A stretch of 64,000 nt of DNA from Dama dama (GCF_033118175.1 NC_083704.1:49626501-49690500), one strand, 5' to 3'. Positions 13,426 through 25,079 are shown, counted from the first letter of the stretch. The notes: generated from the sequence alone by a model not told the origin. Numbers and translations: made by a program.

Positions 13426-13456
13426 AAGTGGAAAAGGGCAGAATTTATTACAATGG

Positions 13457-13470
13457 CCACGAGATGGCAG
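13457..13470 (+). promoter_or_regulatory. CTCF-like motif core
   Basis: CCACGAGATGGCAG differs from the CTCF core pattern at a single position and lies just after the G-quadruplex run. It is a sequence match only. Confidence 0.3.
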
Positions 13471-15094
13471 ACCTTAAACCCAGACTTCTCAAAGAGATTT
13501 ACGTGCCCAATCTCATCCTTGAGCATGCTTTAAAAATCATCAGCTTTCCAAAGGAAGACTCCTATTGATTATCCTAAATCATTTTTCAGTTTTGTGGCAG
13601 GCAAGCAAGGGAGAGCAGGTTCAAGTTGATGGGAATCTGTTTAGCACGCCCTCTTTGTCATATATCATCTTCCTGCCCCTCCTAGAAACCTGCTTTTCGC
13701 CTGGTCAGTACCGTCATGCGCAGCACACCATGAACACCCCACTCTGTGTTTCCTCCTCCAGTGCGGGAGCGCGACTGCCTGTTTCCTGCCCCTGAATGGG
13801 AAGTCTCTCAAAGAAGCTGCTTCCAACAAACCCAGTTGTTTGTATTTCTCCCTACTAAGATCTGCCACGCAGAGCCTTAATTCAATTTTCTTCAAATGTT
13901 GCATTAACGAAATTCTGGAATGTGCCCCCTTCTGCTCATATCCCTCTTAGAGCAATGACATGAAAATCTGCTTTGTTTTTCATTATAATATAGCCTCTGG
14001 GACTATTCTATTCCATGTAAACATAAACAAAAGAAGGTTTGATTTAACACAAAAATTTCAAATTAAGAAGGGAAATATTTATTTCAAGATACAGGAGTGC
14101 AGTTTGCTGTTCTGTGCAGGGCTTACTAACAAATCTTAGTAACCTTAAATATAAAGGGAAAATTAAAATATACTCACATAATATACACATGCATATATAC
14201 ATCTTACCAATAAGAAAAAAAAAATGGTTGGATACCCTGGGGGCCAAGCCTTGAAGTCAACCAAAAAGTTAATGTGATGAAGCAAGTCTCTTGACAGTAA
14301 CTGATCATCCATGGACAATACGTTTAGTTTAGGTAGATGCTGGCAAAGCGTTGGCTCACAGTGAAGTCCAGATGTATTTAGTTTTCTTATTAGCAATCAT
14401 CAATAACCCAGGGAGTCTGGTTGGGTGTATTTTATATAGAAAACCACTTTGGCAGAGTTAAATGCTCTACAAAGGAGCCTTCTCATCATTGAATGCAAAT
14501 AACAAGAATGAATGAGCATCATAGAACATTATACTGACACAGGATAGTCTGCTGGGTCACAGAGTCCTTTCATTTCACTTGCCCTTACTGTCTTCCAAAT
14601 TTACCAAGTTTTTTTCGTTTGTTTGTGTTTCTTTTTTTTAATGGAAGATTTTTTGTTTTGTTTTGAAGTTGTTTGACTTTGGTTAGGTTTTGTTCTTGAC
14701 CTTGCCTTTTAAAAAGTCACTTTTCAGAACAACATTTCCATTTTTCACACTGCAGGAATCACGTCTTGCCCACCTTTGTGTGGCCTTTCCTGTCAGTTCG
14801 GACAGGATGATACTGCACAGTCAGACCAGGCTGGTCTGGGATGCAACTCTTCTATGATGGGGATATTCTTCTCCACATTTAAACTCTATTTTCTCCTTTA
14901 AGTTTGTTTGCAAAACAATTATCAGCTCATGAAAGTCAAATGGGCAACTTAACAGAAACCAATTTCAGAGGCTTCTCTGTGAGTCTGTCTTGAAGATAAG
15001 AGACTGGCATATTTAGATATGTTTCCTATGAAGAGGAACCTGGTAGAAATTAATTTAAAACTCTTGAGTCATTACATTTTATGGTGTCCATCTT

Positions 15095-15212
15095 AATAAG
15101 TGATTGCTTAATAAGTAATAATAAGTGATTACTTATCATTTGTTTATTATTTATTTATTTATTTATAATAAGAAATTACTTATTGCTTAGTAAGTAATAA
15201 TAAGTGATTGCT
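15095..15212 (+). repeat. AT-rich tandem and inverted repeat block
   Basis: The 14-mer AATAAGTGATTGCT occurs at 15095 and 15199, with a one-mismatch copy at 15120. The arms ATAAGTAAT (15111-15119) and ATTACTTAT (15128-15136) are complementary. A (TTTA)n run lies between the copies. Confidence 0.85.
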
Positions 15213-15213
15213 A

Positions 15214-15425
15214 ACATTTGTGTGGTCCTGTCAGACACTGGACAGAATCTCTACTTGCATTATCATGTTTAACTCTTACAACAATCAGAGAGTTACTGTT
15301 ATCTTTCCTTAGTTCATTATGAGGAAATAGAAGTTTCAGAGTCAAAGTAACTTGCCCATGGGTATAAAAACAAAGATATTGCTGAGATTCAAACCCAGGT
15401 ACATTCAGTTCCAAAATGTAGACAC
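15214..15425 (+). repeat. MIR SINE remnant
   Basis: catttgtgtggtcctgtcag, ttaactcttacaacaatcag, gaggaaatagaagtttcaga, taacttgcccatgggta and gattcaaacccaggtacatt follow the MIR order nearly full length. Confidence 0.85.
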
Positions 15426-15525
15426 TAAGTATCTTCTCTTCTTAAGAATTTGAGTAATACTATATTTGTATTGGTGAGTTTTCAAAAATCACACCAGACT
15501 AAGGTAATCAAAAGAAGTATTTACT

Positions 15526-15572
15526 TTTTTTTCTTTTTCCTTTCTCCCTCTCTCTGTCTCTCTCTCTGTGGA
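15526..15572 (+). repeat. Pyrimidine-rich low-complexity tract
   Basis: A T-rich run passes into ctccctctctctgtctctct, a CT-rich simple repeat. Confidence 0.8.
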
Positions 15573-15574
15573 TC

Positions 15575-18500
15575 GGGCACACAATAGTCAATAATGCTTC
15601 ACACATGTCCTTTGCCAGAACCTGGACAGTGGTCCCTCCCATGCCTTATTGTCTTTTTATCAATCTCCAAAGGTCTAGGGATGGAGAAACTGAATGAGGA
15701 TGGAGGCAGTACCTCTTCTGGCACTGATTGTTATCTGGCCTCAGGCCTTTTCCACATGGGAAAATCAGCTGGACTCAGACTCACCTGTATCCCTTTGCAG
15801 AAGGACGCCGAGAGGTACAGGCATCTTTGCATCCTGAAGCATGGGATGCTGGACTGGTTGCACTGGGAGGAGCTCAAGGATGATCCAGCTGCCTCCCTGG
15901 GTTGTGCCCTGAGAGGGTAGTCGGGTAGACACCAGTGCACAAAGTGAAGTGAAGAACTTCCACAGGACTCCTAGCCCCTGTGTTAGGAAATTCCAGTCAT
16001 GTGCTATTAAATTTCAAAGACAAAATTCTCTGTAATTGGAGTAAACGATTTCTTGAGGTCAGTTTTAGGTGGGTGACGGAGAGCAAACCACATTAAGGAG
16101 TCTGGGCTGCCAAAGCTTCGCCTTTACAAATCTGGTCTGTTCTTTGTCCTTGGTGAAACTCACATTGTTCAAATATATCTCACCCTGTGGGCCCACCTCA
16201 TGCAAGCTGCTTCGTTTTCTGCGTGGGCCTTCTCTATACACAATACATCATTCTACTGGTGGGTAGTGTTGATATTAATTGTTACCAAAAGCCTTTTCTT
16301 TCTCACTATACTGTTTGAAAATACAGCTTTTAAAATTTTGGCAAATGAGCATCTATCTGCAGGGTTCATTGTAGCAAACCTTACTCTCACACCAGGGGTA
16401 AGAGAGAGGCTGTTTTGAACAGGATCTTTCGTCACCGTCTGTCTTAAGTCACCTCCTACTGAACTTATGGTTGAAGATTCAGGGTCATAAGGGAAAGAAA
16501 ACAGTAATTAACTGGGAAAAGTTGATTGAGCGGTATTTTTCCCCACAGTATGATTAGAACATGACTGTGGGCTCAGCACCATACATAATATAGGTTTTCC
16601 CTTGAAATTATCCAAACATTTCTTAATGGAATGCATTTTTTTAAGCATCTGCTTTTGTAATTGAATGTGTTCCTAAAGATGGGCCAGCTAACTAAAATAA
16701 GAGCCCACAGGAAAAACTGTGTTAATGCTTCTTCCCACAATCTAATTTATAACAGTTCCTAATTGGCCTGCCTCATTTACAACTCCTAAAATTAATTTTC
16801 AATCCTCTTTCAGAGCTCAAGTCATCATTAAAAGAACGACAGCAACAGGGAGTGAAATAGAAATGTTTATAAAGCTCCCTTTTAAATTGACTGTGATAAG
16901 TGACGTAGGAATGTATTACCGTCTGAGGCTTGTAGACCTCTCTTTGTGAAGGCTAGCCATAGGCAACTCTGGAAAGAAGGCATTTATCTTGGCAGGAGAT
17001 GCCCTTCAGTCCTCTTTTGTTTTATTCCCATTGAGGATTTTTTCCAGGGTGGCTAAAACCATTTTTTTGGTGTTTTATTAGCTGTATCTTGACTACCTCC
17101 TACAAAGTGAATGACAGCTTAGGGTTATTACATGTGTTCTTGCACATATTTTTATCCATTGTTAACCCTGACTAAATGCATGCAGGGGCACAGAATTCCC
17201 CTCTCTTTTCCTTCATTGTTGCCCATATTTGTTAAAGAAATTATTCCCCTTGACGTTTGTTTAGGCTGCACTTTGATAAAATGCTGTCTATGGTCCACTT
17301 TCTTAGCTTGGCATTCAGCAGACTCTTATAGATTTATTTCTCTTTGCATTATCTTATCTTCCTTTCTAGCATATTTGGGCTTCCTTTTCATATTTTAAGT
17401 TACATTTTGGGGCATAGACAGATCACCTTAGTAATTGTATACCGAAGCATTGCAGTGTTCTAAAGATAATTTTGCAAGCCTTTGGCATATACTTAACCCC
17501 ACTAACTGTCTAAAGACGAGTATATATGTTCCTTTGCATGCTGTCGGTGAGTAAGCAAAAAGGAGGGACTGAGTGCTGAAAGTGACTTCAGGCTCAGAGA
17601 AACTTTCTTCCTGTTGATGGGACAGTGACGTTTTCTGAAGCACTGTAAATCTGGCTTTGAATTTAGAAGGTGGCTCACTTGATGAAGAAGTTAATGAGGG
17701 ATTTTCTTTGTATTTCTGATTTATAGCCACATGTATACTCTTTATACTTGAGCCTTAAAAAAAGAAAAAGACATAGATGTAAAGGATATATCAAAACTGC
17801 AAATACTTCAATTTTCTCAGCTTTTAAAAGGTTGAGCCCCCCAAAAGGGGGACATTTAAGCTTCCTAGTTTATGTCACCGTCTGGTATTTTCTAAAAACA
17901 GTGAAGTATTTATCATTGAGTGCTTTAAGTTAGATATATCAGCACACTGGCCTATGAGAATTATCAAAACTTAGAATCCAATATAGGGCTAGCAGATGAA
18001 GTTATTCTTTGAAAAAACTTATATTTAGTATCCCTTACCCTCAAATAAAACAAAACAAAACAAAAAAGCAAAAAACCCTGACTTTGAAACTATGGTTAAT
18101 GAAAATCCCTAACCATGCAGAGTTAACTCATAATGGTATAATCTATTAGTTAAGATGTATCAGATTTATAAAACGTTATTTTAAACTCATGAAGACTTTT
18201 GCTTTAAAAAAAACAAATGTAATGGCTCTGTCAGCCTAGAATTAAGAATTTGCTTTGCCTGACATCCCTGTAAGGGTATATCTAGGAAATGGCTAGATAT
18301 AACCTTAACATATTCAGAACATCTCTCCAAATATCCTAAGTATGAAATGTTCATGTTTTTCTAGTTTTGTATAATTTAAAAAACCCTTTGCCAATTACTC
18401 TTTGATTTAAATAGACAAGAATTACTGAGTATAGATATCAATCAAGATATTTTAGGAAAAAATATCACTAGTTTAAGGCAAGTCTTTAAATGAGGGTTTC

Positions 18501-18960
18501 TGAATATGTATAATCATTGTTACATTAATTTTATTCAGACTTCTATCATTGCATAATACTAGTACTTATAAAAAGATTTCTTAGCCAAGAGGAAACAAAA
18601 CAATACAATAAGGACAAGTATATGAAGAACAAAGTTGTTATTTTCTTTGGATATTAGTATTGATGAGTAGTTTTAATAAAACTTTTATTAAAATGTTTAT
18701 TAAAATTAAACTTTTATAAAAATGATTTTAAATTTATTTTGAGGTTTACTAATTAAGAATTATTAGATTTGAGGCTCTATTTAGTGACAACATCTGTAGA
18801 GATTTGGGAATTAATATATTTTTTATTGAGAGAAAACTGGGAATTAGAAATTAATTTGCTGGGACTTTTGATGTATTATAAGAAGAGAAATACATGTTAA
18901 ATACATGAAGAGCCCAAGTTATAGAACTGTAGGAGAAAAGGAGTTTAGAGGGGTCATTCT
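15575..18960. other. Unrecognised intronic sequence
   Basis: Unique sequence that becomes very AT-rich from about 17.9 kb to 18.9 kb. It includes a C6-A4-G5 hairpin at 17837-17851. No gene or clear repeat seen. Confidence 0.5.
18042..18078 (+). repeat. (CAAAA)n-like A-rich repeat
   Basis: aaataaaacaaaacaaaac continues into further A-rich units. Confidence 0.8.
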
Positions 18961-18978
18961 TTAGGTTGATGATAACTT

Positions 18979-20088
18979 TTCAGTCAGTTTAGTCACTCAG
19001 TCGTGTCTGACTCTTTGCAATCCCATGGACTGCAGCATGCCAGGCTTCCCTGTCCATCACCAACTTACAGAGCTTGCTCAAACTCATGTCCATTGAGTCA
19101 GTGATGCCATCCAACCATCTCATCCTCTGTCATCCCCTTCTCTTCCTGCCTTCAATCTTTGCCAGCATCAGGGTCTTTTCCAATGAGTCAGTTCTTTGCA
19201 TCAGATGGCCAAAGTATTGGAACTTCAGCTTCAATATCAGTCCTTCCAAGGAATATTCAGGACTGATTTCCTTTAGGATGGACTGGTTGGATCTCCTTGC
19301 AGTCCAAGGGACTCTCAAGAGTGTTTTCCAACGACACAGTTCAAAAGCATCAATTCTTCAGCACTCAGCTTTCTTTATGGTCCAGCCCTCACATCCATAC
19401 ATGACTACTGAAAAAACCGTAACTTTGACTAGACACGCCTTTGTCAACTAATGTCTCAGCTTTTTAATATGCTGTCTAGGTTGGTCATAGCTTTTCTTCC
19501 AAGGAGCAAACATCTTTTAATTTCATGGCTGCAGTCACCATCTGCAGTGATTTTGGAGCCCAAGAAAATAAAGTCTGACACTGTTCCCGTTGTTTCCCCA
19601 TCTGTTTGCCATGAAGTGATGGGACCAGATGCCATGATCTTAGTATTCTGAATGCTGAGTTTTAAGCCAGCTTTTTCACTCTCCTCTTTCACTTTCATCA
19701 AGAAGCTTTTTAGTTCCTCTGCTTTCTGTCATAAGGGTGGTGTCATCTGCGTATCTGAGGTTATTGATATTTCTCCCGGCAATCTTGTGCTTCGTCCATC
19801 CAAGCATTTTGTATGATGTACTCTGCATATAAGTTGAATGAGCAGGTTGACAATATACAACCTTGATGTACTCCTTTCCCAATTTAGAACCAGTCCATTG
19901 TTCCATGTCTAGTTCTAACTGTTGCTTCTTGACCTGCATACAGATTTTCAGGAGGCAGGTCAGGTGGTCTGGTATTCCCAACTCTTGAAGAATTTTCTAG
20001 TTTGTTGTGATCAACATAGTCAAAGGTTTTGGTATGTTCAGTAAAGCAGAAGTAGATGTTTTTCTGGAACTCTCTTGCTTTTTCTATA
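18979..20088 (-). mobile_element. BovB (RTE-class) LINE, decayed 3' part
   Basis: Read on the - strand this is the 3' half of a BovB LINE. Broken reading frames at 19981-19676 and 19701-19456 carry reverse-transcriptase sequence, including the YADD active-site motif within NNLRYADDT and, after a frame change, GSKITADGDCSHEIKR. The ORF C-terminus lies at 19318-19130 (ILKLKFQYFGHLMQRTDS). The 3' end at 18979 has the BovA-like terminus shared with the SINEs. Frameshifts and stops make it inactive. The 5' part is missing, as is usual for a truncated RTE insertion. The L2 remnant on its far side suggests insertion next to or into L2. Confidence 0.93.
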
Positions 20089-20109
20089 CAATTAGTAAAG
20101 TTATGTCAT

Positions 20110-20250
20110 TCTGAATTTTAACCTAGAAGAGGAAAATGAATTTAAAAGGGTCATGGAATACAGGAATGAAAGTGGACATCGAGAGACTAGTTAGGAGATT
20201 GTTGTAATTGTCCAAGTGGGAGATGATGAGACTGTACCAGATGTGTATGT
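20110..20250 (-). repeat. L2 LINE remnant
   Basis: gagactagttaggagattgt, tgtaattgtccaagtggg and agatgatgagactgtaccag match the order of an antisense L2 3' region. It lies directly beyond the BovB. Confidence 0.6.
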
Positions 20251-20454
20251 GTGTGAAAATGTCTGTGTACACCTACCTGTGCATAAAAAATGAAAAGGAC
20301 AGAAAGAACATATGTACCTTGATGGGAAAAATGAGCAAATTTTAAGAATGCCAAATATTTGAAGCATGTACCTGCAGTTTATTTTGTGACTGAAGTGCTT
20401 CATTTACAATTTTTAAGTGTTTATTCTTATGATATTTTGTGGAAGGGAAGTATA

Positions 20455-20580
20455 ACATAGAAAGATATGAGTATAAGAAAAAGTAAAAACCAGCCTATCT
20501 ATTTCACCACCGTTAGATAATGCCTGTTAGCATTTTAGAGTTTTCCCTCTCATTTCTTTCTATGACCATGTGTTTTGTTT
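20455..20580 (+). repeat. L1M-like 3'-UTR fragment
   Basis: aagtaaaaaccagcctatct, atttcaccaccgttagataa and tgttagcattttagagtttt resemble the 3' end of old mammalian L1. This is a diverged and short match. Confidence 0.4.
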
Positions 20581-22129
20581 GGGGGATATTGTGTATACAT
20601 TTGCATGACAAGAGCTGTTAAGGGTCTGAACTTTTTCTTATTGACATGCTAACAGGCTTGCCTGCCTCTGTTTCAGGAATGCAGGCAGAGGACCAGAGAC
20701 TTTTGGGTTAGAGGCATTGGCTTTATTGCTCAAGCATCAGTGTATTTATGTCAAAACCCCGTTCCATTCCCCAAGTTCTCTGGAGGCAAGACAAGAGGGC
20801 CAGACGAATAGCTGTATATGTAATGGGTTGCATTGAAGGAGAGCAACCCTGAGTTCAGGGAACTTGAATCTTTTAGAAGATAGGGCAGTAAGATGTCTGT
20901 CCTTTGCTCTGCAAGGAAACACTGTTATACAAGGCAGTAGTATATTTAGCCTTTGATTGTAAGGGGGACACTGAGTGTATCTCTCAAGGCTATTCACTCT
21001 AAACAATCCTTGGAAACCTGTGAGAACAGAAGGTAGCACCTTTGCTCATAAAATATGCAGAAATATGAGGCTCATGGAGTCTCTCAACAAACATACATGT
21101 TCTCATATATCATTACATTTTTTTAAAAAAGCATTTTAAATGGCTGCATATAGCTATAAAAGGTGAATCTTTGGGATATAGCATAATGTACTATCAACTC
21201 CCAGTTTTCCAAATAATGATCTTTTCAGTTGTTTCCATTTAAGAAGTTTCACTTAGAAATTTCTATTTGGAGCAGAGTGGCAAAAACTATTGCAGTCACC
21301 TTGGGTGTGTTGTAGCTAAATTGGAGTAGATAGCAGTTGCACTCTCCCTGATTTGAAGTCTATGCAGCCTCTTCACCTTGGCCTTATATATAATATGCAA
21401 TGGCTGTGAATGGCCAACATGTCTGTTGTCTCAAGATGTTATCCAGAAAGAGACAGGCTCTGTGAAGTTGACTATTAATGCTGTTATTTGTAGGCTAGCC
21501 TACACTGGTTTTCTTCTGGAGAGTGGAGATATTTCCCAACATTTCTGCTGCTCACATGTCTGATTGGGCCTCAGACAGAAGCTCCTACTCCCTGGCATGA
21601 GCAGGGCCCAGAAAAGTCTATACAAATCCCTGTGGTGAAAAGGAAAAGAAATCCGAGATCCAAATAATGACCATCTTGTCCAAACATCTGGAGAGGGCCT
21701 GGGTTGGTGATGGGGATTAAAGAAAGGCGAATCAGGACCGTGACCAGGTTTCAGTCCTGGAGCTTGTGTGGAGAAAAGTACTCAATATGGAGGCTTTCCA
21801 AGGGCTGTAGGGTCTTCTAAATTATCTAGACTATTGCTGAAGTGACACATATGGTTGAGACAAGGCCTCCTCAGAGGAAAGGGGGACTAAATGAAACATA
21901 CCAGGAGGGCCATTTCCTAGTCATTAATAGTCTCAGAAAATTCTAGGTTAAAATTTGTGACAGATGTTGACAGAAAATTGGACTATAAAATGGGAGGAAG
22001 CAACTGTGATATTTTTCTAAGTGAGCAGTGATCAGCAATTAATCAGCAGTCAAAGCACTGTAATTTTTTAAGTGAGAGGAAGAGTTTTCCAGTGGTGTCT
22101 TAAAAGTTTTTAGGAAGTTTAAACTGAAA

Positions 22130-23025
22130 TTATTTATTTATTGAACAAACATTTTTGACACCTGCTTTATGCTCTTCTAGAAGCTGGAGAATTGGTGGTG
22201 CACAGGCGAATGGGGTTCCAATTCATGGAGTGTCAAGTCTGGAAAACAAACAAATAGTAAATATCTTAAGATTGTTTCAAGCAGTGGATAGTTCTGTGAA
22301 AACAAAAAACAGTGTAACATGATAGACCAGTGGTTTGGGTACATGGTAGAAGCTGAGAAGTCACCTCTAGGGAGAGTGACTGGAGAGGGCTTTTTTGAGC
22401 TGAAACATGAAAGGTGCTGTTTGTGGCAAAGATATTCCAGGCAGAGGGAATGGTGGAGGCAAAGCTTAAGAGGTGAGAACAAGTGTAATATTTTCAGGGA
22501 CTGGAAAAGACACCAGGAACAAAATGTGCAGGAAGCTAGTGACTGAGGAGGAAAAGAAAGAACAAGATGACCTCAGAGAGATGCTTGGGGCCAGTTGGTA
22601 TAACGAGTTGTAGGCATCAGTAAAAGATCTGAATTTGAAGTTTAGTGGGTGATAGGATGGACTTTTCATTCAACAGAATGGTTGAGTCTGAATTTATATT
22701 GTTTTAAAGATTACTTTGGTCTCTGTACCAGGGTTGCAAGTGGTTAAGCTACACAAGTAGTTGCTGGTGGGTGGGATAAGTTTGTAACAGTAAGTTAATT
22801 GAGATAGGGGATGTATTTTGGTGTAAAACCTAATGAAATTGTTGATGGATTGGCTCTGAATGAACAGGGAAGAAAGGAAGTCAAGGATAACTTCTAATTG
22901 AGAGACTTGGGCTACTTAGTGGTTGGTGTTAAAATTACTGAGGTAAGGAAGACTGAGAAATGAGCGGTTCTTGGTAGAATGGCAGGGGAGCATTACTAGT
23001 TTCATTGAAAATTGAAAGGAGACCC
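22130..23025 (-). repeat. L2 LINE remnant, long
   Basis: It starts with the antisense L2 end (ttatttattgaacaaacatt) and continues through gatattccaggcagagggaa, ttactttggtctctgtacca, gttgatggattggctctgaa and gaagtcaaggataacttcta, all in L2 order. Confidence 0.75.
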
Positions 23026-23139
23026 TAGTAAATATCTCTGCATGGCTTTTTCAAAAGAAAATCTTGCATGATAAAAATAATACTTGATATTGAATTTGCT
23101 GCCCAACTTTATTGACTTGTCTTGGGGTATCTAGAACCT

Positions 23140-23220
23140 TACCTGGCACATGGATGGATAGACGAATGGAAGGATTCAACAGATATTTGAATGACTGGAT
23201 GGATAAATGGATAGATGTCT
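23140..23220 (+). repeat. Degenerate (GGAT/TGGA)n repeat
   Basis: atggatggatagacgaatgg, and later ggatggataaatggatagat, form an imperfect tetranucleotide array about 270 bases before exon A. Confidence 0.75.
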
Positions 23221-23490
23221 TAGGAATCTGCAGACTGACTCCCTCCATTTCTTGTATACAGCTGTGTCTGTGAAGTCATCAAAAGGTGTGTCTCAGAGGA
23301 CACAGTGTGTGGGTCTCAGGGATTCTGATACAAACTACTTTGTTCATTCTTCTGAGAATCAAGGAAGCAGTTGTTTTTAATCACTATCCATAATTCCTTC
23401 CCTTGAGACAACATGTCATGGCTCACTTCAACTATAAATGCTGATTTTTTTCACTTTATAAAAATCATCACAATATCTTTATTTTACCAG

Positions 23491-23638
23491 ACAGGAAGCA
23501 CTTCTTGCGGCAATCAGTGAAAAAGATGCGAACATTGCCTTGCTGGAACTGTCTGCCTCCAAAAAGAAAAAGACACAAGAAGAAGTCATGGCCCTCAAGC
23601 GGGAAAAAGATCGACTAGTGCATCAGTTAAAGCAGCAG
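23491..23638 (+). CDS. ERC2: ERC2 coding exon A (end of C-terminal coiled coil)
   Basis: This internal exon belongs to ERC2 (CAST/ELKS2), a cytomatrix protein of the presynaptic active zone that binds RIM, Munc13 and liprin-alpha family proteins. The acceptor reads ttattttaccag and the donor is CAG|GTGGGG. The first base completes a Lys codon from the previous exon; then 49 codons run from QEALLAAISEKDANIALLEL through a lysine-rich KKKK stretch to KREKDRLVHQLKQQ, ending exactly on a codon boundary. The charged heptad pattern is a coiled coil. ERC2 is preferred over the paralogue ERC1 because of the Ala-Ser-(Lys)4 run, VMALKREKD and VHQLKQQ, and because the next exon carries the ERC2 polyhistidine tract; these family comparisons are from memory. 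If the donor is not used, the frame stops after five codons (TGA at 23654-23656). The preceding exon is not recognised in this window. Confidence 0.96.
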
Positions 23639-24950
23639 GTGGGGCCTTTTACATGACTGGTGTGTTTGGCTGGGTTGTGAGTTTGGAGTGCTTTCTCTGG
23701 GTTTAGTTACTCTTTGTTTTGCCATGTCCATCCTGCGTGCTCAAGCAGGTGAAACCAGGTAGGAGAAAAATAGTCCAAGTTGTCTCTGGAACATTTTACT
23801 GCTTTCCTGTTTTTGTGCATGTGCCTGGGCTTGTGTGGCTCTTAGCCAGTGCTGTTTTCCTTTCTTTTGTATTCACATCTTCTCCCCAGAAATACCTCTC
23901 AGCTGTCTTCCTTCCAGTGGACTTTGTATGACTTCTGACTAAATCCTAGAAAGTACTAATTAAATTCTAGGCACCTTCTTTCCCATAGAACTTGTTACCT
24001 TCTGTCTTGCTCACTTTCTGGGCTCAATAATGACTCCCATTATCTAGTTCTTTTGATTTCTTTTTCACCATACTTCCAACTTTGATTCTTCAATGATTTC
24101 TACCCAAACTTTCTGGCCAAGAACCATCTCCCAGCCCCTAGGCTTGGAGATAGCCAGGCTATGCTTGGAGACCTCTCTAGCCATTATTTAGTCAAATACT
24201 TTTTTAAATATTCATTTGCCATATTATCCTATTTTTCCCTCATCTAGGCCACTGTGTGTCTTTTGTGTGGCTTCCTGGAATCGGCTTAAATGGAAGTATT
24301 TATACCTAAAGCATATTGTAAAATCATCTCTGAAATCTTCAGACATGGTTTCTCCTCCATGTATATATAACCTGAGCGCTTTTGGAATCAACGGTTACAA
24401 ATAGTCAGTTAGATTGCAGATTCATTATGAAACGCACTCAGCAGAGAATGGTTCAGTGGTCTGTGGTCTCACAAGGTGGCTATCACAGCTTAGCTGGGGC
24501 CACCCGTGGCTCTGAAGCTCTCTGAATGCCTGAGAAGATAAGCTCCCTCCTGTCACAGTTGGGCCAACCCTTTCCCTCCCCAGGAAGGAAAAGGCATCCT
24601 TTGGCCCTGAACCAGAGTCTGATTTTCACGGGGCTGCCTTACTAAGGGAGCGAGTAAACAAGCACCGCCACGCCTGGGTACCCTCTGCTGCAGAGGGAGG
24701 GTCCCAGTCACTGGTGGGTGTTGGGGTCATTCCACAGAGCAGCATGCCATGCTAGTGCTGATCCCAGGAGTTAGGGGCCACTTACATCTGACCACTTTGT
24801 TTGGGGCTCTGCCCCTTCTATACTAGTTTTTCCACCCACTTGGCCACAGAAAGTCAAGTTGGGGCTCCTTCTTTACTTTCTCCTAGTTCCTTCCCTGTGC
24901 ACCCTGCATCCTCCCCTCCTTCACATAACCATTGTAGCTTTCTCCCACAG

Positions 24951-25079
24951 GTTTATAGACCTAAGAAACAGCCCCTGACCTCGAACATACCACGCACTTG
25001 TGATGCTAGCTACAGCCCAGATATTACGGCCAAGTACCACAGGTCCAGCTACGATGTGTACATGATCCAAAGGTCTCAG
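24951..25079 (+). CDS. ERC2: Candidate in-frame cassette exon of ERC2 (43 codons)
   Basis: The sequence has all the parts of an exon. There is an acceptor tagctttctcccacag, 129 nt without a stop in the frame delivered by exon A, and a donor CAG|GTCAGT identical to that of exon B. Both ends are phase 0, so including or skipping it keeps the ERC2 frame. The 43 residues start VYRPKKQPLTSNIPRTCDAS, continue YSPDITAKYHRSSYDVYM and end IQRSQ. They include five Tyr, six Ser and one Ser-Pro, are net basic, and are not heptad-like. The insert would sit between LKQQ (exon A) and TQNRMK (exon B), just past the coiled coil. I do not remember it in the canonical ERC2 protein, so it is either a minor or tissue-specific isoform exon or a chance open stretch. 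Its splice signals and in-frame length argue against chance. The reading frame also continues past the donor to a TGA at 25152-25154. Confidence 0.6.

Larger units (their letters stand above)
10780..15090. other. Unrecognised intronic sequence
   Basis: Apart from the GT/AC hairpin, poly-T, G-rich run and CTCF-like core listed separately, I see no gene or repeat. Open frames here are short and lack recognisable content. Confidence 0.5.
1..23490 (+). other. ERC2: ERC2 intron upstream of exon A (3' part)
   Basis: There is no recognisable coding exon before 23491. The exon that should precede exon A, encoding the upstream part of the coiled coil, was looked for and not found. The region is AT-rich unique sequence with Bov-tA and Bov-A2 SINEs, MIR fragments, a decayed BovB and a long L2 remnant, listed separately. 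It may span more than one intron if an exon escaped notice. Confidence 0.8.

Noticed and set aside
13735..13800. CpG-containing patch as a promoter or CpG island
   Set aside because: Only a few CpGs over a short span. No region in the window has island-like density.
15147..15166. TATA-like AT runs as promoter elements
   Set aside because: They are simple (TTTA)n repeats inside an AT-rich intron with no transcript evidence.
19130..19981. Open frames on the - strand with reverse-transcriptase-like sequence
   Set aside because: They are pieces of one frameshifted BovB LINE, not host genes.
20640..21060. Possible LTR-like segment
   Set aside because: The wording around 20720-20760 loosely recalls an LTR, but I could not find matching ends, a primer-binding site or an internal region.
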